Origin: Rhabdophis nuchalis
Taxonomy: Eukaryota; Chordata; Lepidosauria; Squamata; Natricidae
Length of the DNA: 64,000 nucleotides
NCBI GenBank assembly: GCA_039707465.1
Contig: CM077644.1
Location: forward strand, 101,417,875-101,481,874
Reading direction: 5' to 3'
The notes beneath the pieces are model-generated. The model had not been told where the DNA came from, searched no databases, and worked only from the letters and a program-made list of their open reading frames with translations. Shown piece after piece: positions 31,268-64,000 of this stretch. Both the position numbers and the translations under genes were made by a program. How positions within the stretch are numbered: the first letter of the stretch is position 1; the number at the start of each line of letters is the position of its first letter.

Positions 31268-31968
31268 CCAGCCTTCAAAAGCAATGAGAAACCACTTACT
31301 CACAAGTAAAACAACCCCTTCTTTAAAACAGGGCAGGAACAGTCTTTATTCACATTGGAAAGACCAAACCAAAAATAATTAGTCACAAATGAAAATCTTT
31401 CCTCTTCTGAATCAGAACTATCTCTGTTCACTTGGGAACTCAAGATAAAACAAAAGCCAAGCAGAAACATTCCCTGCTCACACCGACTGAGGCAAATTCA
31501 CTACCTATTATTTCCCAACAGGGAGACTCAGTTGGCTACTCAAATACAGAGCAATTAATCCCAACAAACCTGGTTCTGGCAAAGGAATCCAACTTTATTG
31601 ATGTACACTGGAAAACAAATGGTTGTCAACAGGCCACTTCGAAACCCCTATTTATTTCCCAATCAGGGAGGAGCTGGCTAGTGTCTATATCTTCTTTTCC
31701 CTGAGAGCCAGCTTATTGCTTTCCTTTGTTCTCCTTTCCTTTCCTCTCTATGCACAGGTGCTGGGATGGGCCCCATCTGTTCCTCCCTCTCATTCAGATC
31801 AGGCCCTGAAGACAGCTGCCTCTCCATTTGAGGGCGGACAGAAGGCCCTGGCTCTGCATCTGCCTCTGATTTTGCTTCCTCATCAGAGCCTTCCAAAGGC
31901 TCTGAAGCTGGCCCATGCTCCCCCTCTCCCTCCTCCTCACCTGACTCTGCTGCTAGCTTGGCTACCAC
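31268..31968 (-). mobile_element. Putative LTR fragment, minus orientation
   Basis: On the minus strand it begins TGTGGTAGCCAAGCTAGCAG and continues through a Glu/Ser-coding purine block, with AATAAAG near 31590. It resembles the plus-oriented interior of the preceding element ('gcagcagagtc..gtgag'). Its retroelement class is unknown. A 96-codon frame here is not convincing as a gene. Confidence 0.35.
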
Positions 31969-31974
31969 AAGGAG

Positions 31975-32013
31975 AAAGGAGAAGGGCTCTGAGTACTAGA
32001 GCCCTTCTCCTTT
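31975..32013. repeat. Perfect 16-bp hairpin
   Basis: AAAGGAGAAGGGCTCT (31975-31990) and its exact inverse (31998-32013) enclose the 7-nt loop GAGTACT. It sits directly beyond the putative LTR end. Confidence 0.85.
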
Positions 32014-33300
32014 TTCTACTGATCATTCCCAGTATGATTGACTTTTTGAGTGTGTTAGTTAGCTCCCATGACGTGACCAAAGTATGACAGCCTCGATCTT
32101 GGTTTCAAGTGATGTTTTTAGTGAGGTTCAGTCTAGGGCTACTTTGTTTGTTAGTTTTGCAATCCAGAAATTCAGGAAAAGGTTATTTTTCCTTCTTTCA
32201 ATCGTCCACTTTAGGTTAAAAATAAACCTGAGACATGAAAGTAATAAAACTTCTGATGGCATATCTTTTATAATGAAAAACACCTGTATGAATAAGGGAA
32301 GGAGACAGTTAAGAAATTGAAGAAAGCTCTGTATAGAAATGTATATATAATTTTGCTAAGCTAAGGAACATAACAATGTGAGTGTGTGTGTCCAAACCTG
32401 TTGTAACTTCCTGAGTAAATTACTGGTAACAGGCATGAGGGAGAATAAATATCTACTCAGAGGCATACAACCTGGCAACAGATAATCTTCTCCTTATCTC
32501 TTTTAACATGGTGTTGCTAATACAATAACTACATGCTTAGAAATATGCACACCAGGAATTACTAAATTTGGCATTACTGTACTAAGCAGAGCTATTATGG
32601 GAGAGATCTAATTTCACATTCCTTCATGCTTTTAGTTCAAACTTTTGCAATGTTCAGATCCATTCACTGCCAACCCTTCTTTCCCAGCAATCTACTTTGT
32701 AAGGTTAACCCAAAGTGATAATGGCAGGGCATGGGAATAAAAATACTGCATTGAATGTTTTAGAGAGAAAAATGAAATATCCTAATTCTATAAAGGTAAT
32801 TAGTGGCCCATTTAACTGTGCAAAATACAACATTCTTCCACTTGTCTCCACTTAGATGCCATAAAGTGAATAATGATATGTGTCCTAATTTTTGCTGAGT
32901 GTATTTTGCTTAAGGTATTAAACATCCGGCTATTTTAAGGCACTTCTCCTTGATTGAAAGTCCTTAAGGCATTAACAACTCAGTACTTCTGCCAAGATAC
33001 TAAGAGCGGGAGAGTCGTTTTTCAAATTGTGAATCATATACACTAGCACAAATGCATCTCAGCTGCAAAGAGGATGATATATTGAGGACACATTATTTTA
33101 CAGGGAGGTTAATTTTTTATACTAATAATCAGCTTTCCTAAAAAGCTGATTAATTAGCATTTGTAAGTGAATAGTCATTCTAGGTTGCACCATTGTCTCT
33201 GGACATGGAACCGGAAATTATTATTAGTCTAGAAATCTAGATGAATTGTGAATAATTAAAAATGATTAACGAATGGAGGAAAAGCATCCATATTTATATT
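32014..33300. other. Intergenic stretch without recognised feature
   Basis: AT-rich; no transposon end, gene or RNA feature that I can support. Confidence 0.6.
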
Positions 33301-33305
33301 TATTT

Positions 33306-33306
<1 letters not shown>

Positions 33307-33381
<75 letters not shown>
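33307..33381. repeat. (GATA)n microsatellite
   Basis: About 18 uninterrupted AGAT units. Both flanks carry 'aaaagcatccat', and short 'tttatattta' / 'aatataaata' segments face each other across the array. Confidence 0.97.
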
Positions 33382-34119
33382 AATATAAATATATATAGGA
33401 TGAAAAGCATCCATCCTAAACACGGAAGGGGTCACTAAACGCAAGGGAATTTGTATCATTCCGGGAAGAAAGAATGCAGGGTTGCAGTCAAAGCGTGAGG
33501 TGCCCTTGTCGCTTGGTTGGCAGAGATGCCTAAAAATTGAAATCTTGTTTCTCTTAAATTGGTTAGGTCACCGTTCGCTTAGGAAATGAGTAACACCGTT
33601 GCAACACCTGGTTGCGGGCCTGTCCCCAAAAGCCACACCATTTCTTTACGCCTTAAAACCCCTCCGCCTTACGGGGTCCTTATTGCAGTTGGCGGGGAGG
33701 GAAGGAGGGGTAGAAACACTAAGGATCAACGCCCTGGGATTCTCTGCCTGGCGCGCGCCGGACCGACCGACCGCGTCACCTTCTCACCCCTCCGGGAACC
33801 TTCGGTGCCGGCTGGAGCCGGCAGGGGCGCCCACCCCGAGAAAGGGGGAGAGAGGGGGAGATTTCCCGTCACTCGGCGGGCTCCTCGTGACTCAACGGAC
33901 TGACGCCGCAGGAGGGCAGGAAAGGAGCCGGTCTTGGGAGAGACCGTCCCTCCCCCTCCAGGGAGCCCGTGCGGGGAGAGAGGAGAGAGAGAGAGGAGGC
34001 GGGCTAGTTTGAACGCGGGCGGCCGCCCGGGCGGTTTGTGGCCGGCGTCTCCTTCGCTCGCTGGGGCGGGCGCAGCAAGACGCACGTCGTAGCAGCGCCC
34101 GCGCCGCCTGCCTGGGTGA

Positions 34120-62340
<28,221 letters not shown>

Positions 62341-63497
62341 TAATCAGCAGTGGAAACCATACCCCAACACTTCAGATTAGTGTTTTTCAAGTTTGACAAC
62401 TTTATAAAGTAGGGACTTCTACTCTCAGAATTCCTCACCTAGACATACTGGCTGGGGAATTCTGGGAATTGAAGCCCATATATCTTAAAAGTTGCCACAG
62501 TGGAGAATATTGATTTAAATCATTACTGTAAAGTATCAAAAACTTTAATTTTATATAGCATGAAAGAGTATAACATAGTCTTTGTGTTACACTCTAATGT
62601 TGAAGATAGAGAAAACAATAAGAACATGGAACAAACAGGAAGACAAGAAAATTATATATAAAAGGGAAGAAGAAATTACACCAGTTGTCCAACTTCCAAG
62701 TATAAAAGACAGGCCTTCTTCATTCTTTGAATGCATTGATTTATGTTGCATTTTAAGCATTGGTTAAACTTACTTGTAGATTGGTAGGTGGATAACAGAA
62801 CTCCCTAATTCTTTAACATTTTGGCTTCTTCTGAAACACAAATGTTAACATAAAAACCTACTCCCGAAACAACCTTACGTATTTTTTTTCTCATCAAATA
62901 TATGGTTAAAATGTTAACTCAATTGGCAATGAAATAGAAATAATTTGTATAGTTTTTTCCCCACACAATGGAAAGCTAATTTAAGTTCCAGTCTAGCCTA
63001 CAGACCTGAGATTTTCTGTCAGCCTCCCACATGAGCTTTGTTGCTTTTCCCTTTTTCTTGTTTCTAAGACTATGGCCTTCATGTTATGGTTAAATCAAAA
63101 TAGTTCAAAAGAACCATTTGAGTTTAGATTCTACTTAATGTAACTTTGATAAGTTTTTTTTAAAGCACACCTTGTTTAAAAAAAATAGCTTTATAGCATA
63201 TATAAGTAGTGATATTCTCAACTTTCGTATTAGCCATTATTTGGGGGGGGAGGGGGGAAGTGTCCACAACAAAATGTGACTTCAAATGTTTACCTTGCTA
63301 TTGTATCCATGCTGCCCAGTGTGCCTCTCTGGTATGAAAAATCTTTCTGAAAATGTTTTTATTCTGTCATCTGAGCACAGAGTGTGCTAACATTTTGTCC
63401 TGGTACTTATACATGCAGTGATGTTTTTAAAATGAAAACTGCAAATGTCTTGCAATATTAAATTTCTACTGTATGCGTGAAAGCATAAATTGGTCTA

Positions 63498-63833
63498 CAG
63501 GTAGTCCCTACTTACCAACGAGAACTCCTTTGCTAAGTAACACATTTGTAAAGTGCAATATTACATGATCATACTGACTTACGATTGTGGTTCCTGCAGT
63601 TGCAACTGTTAGGCGAATCCTAAGAGTCATGAATACCATTTGTGACCTGCCTGCTTTCCCCACTGACTTCAGTCATTGAAAGCCCGCAGTGAAGATTGCA
63701 AATGGTGGTACTGTGAGATCACCGAATGCCTGAATTACAATTACGACTAGAGGCATTTCAACCGCTACAACTACTAGGACCGATTTTCATTATCCCTTCT
63801 TCAGTGCTACTGTAACTTTTAATGGTCGCTGAA
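63498..63833. mobile_element. Tc1/mariner-like MITE cut by LINE
   Basis: Starts 'tctacaggtagtccctactt' and runs to 'ttttaatggtcgctgaa', where a LINE tail begins; the last 25 bp or so of the MITE would lie beyond the LINE. Confidence 0.78.
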
Positions 63834-64000
63834 TTTATTTATTTATTTTATTTTTATTTTTATTAAATTTATACCCCGCCCTTCTCCTAAAAAAGGACCC
63901 AGGGCGGCGCACAGGCATCATTAAAATCATACAAAAATACAAAATTGTTAAAAACTAATTAAATATTCCCTGTTGCTAAAATTAATAAGACTCTAAAATG
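63834..64000 (-). mobile_element. L2/CR1-type LINE 3' end, minus orientation, cut by window
   Basis: (TTTA/TTTTTA)n tail, then 'taccccgcccttctcctaaa' and 'ggacccagggcggcgcacag', as in the other minus-strand copies; continues beyond the right edge. Confidence 0.85.

Noticed and set aside
31678..31968. 96-codon acidic frame on the minus strand
   Set aside because: Falls in an LTR-like purine-rich segment and resembles no protein family.
62360..62510. Possible last exon of EEIG2 near 62.4 kb
   Set aside because: The sequence is a decayed hAT MITE; no short exon coding for the expected basic C-terminus in the required phase was seen up to 64000.

Overview
This window is vertebrate nuclear DNA, most likely from a squamate reptile and probably a snake. 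The evidence is: two vertebrate genes with phased GT/AG exons; a tRNA-derived SINE matching my memory of the squamate Sauria SINE (near 47.7-48.15 kb); many 5'-truncated L2/CR1-type LINE ends whose tails run into AT-rich microsatellites; CR1 copies; and large numbers of small palindromic DNA transposons. No species can be named from sequence alone.

Layout. Positions 1-22,433 hold the first five coding exons of SLC25A24 (minus strand), the EF-hand regulated mitochondrial ATP-Mg/phosphate carrier; its later exons lie off the left edge. Positions 22,434-34,398 are the intergenic space between two divergently transcribed genes, filled with nested transposons, LTR-like pieces and simple repeats. 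A strong CpG island (about 33.6-34.6 kb) leads into EEIG2/FAM102B (plus strand). Ten of its coding exons (34,399-62,303; 1,052 coding bases) are present with continuous reading phase, and only the last few codons lie off the right edge. The SLC25A24-EEIG2 neighbourhood is the arrangement I know from other amniotes.

The rest is repeats. Main families: (a) a roughly 300-400 bp element with GTAGTCC / GGACTAC ends flanked by TA-rich sequence (Tc1/mariner-like MITE), about a dozen copies; (b) 120-350 bp hAT MITEs with CAGGGG-type ends and 8-bp target duplications, several of them perfect; (c) an L2/CR1-type LINE, nearly always 5'-truncated, with (TTA)n, (AATA)n or similar tails; (d) CR1; (e) CORE-SINE and Sauria-type SINEs; (f) LTR-like pieces. 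Nested insertions give a relative chronology at several places.

Most notable signals: a hammerhead-ribozyme-like core in a Penelope-like remnant beside SLC25A24 exon 5; a 31-bp nearly perfect hairpin with a 4-nt loop in EEIG2 intron 6; a roughly 400-bp GC-rich palindrome inside a 1.06-kb hAT element; a 22-bp inverted repeat flanking a CT microsatellite; and a fold-back transposon in EEIG2 intron 5. I saw no CRISPR array, operon, rRNA or standalone tRNA gene. No wholly new system is evident.
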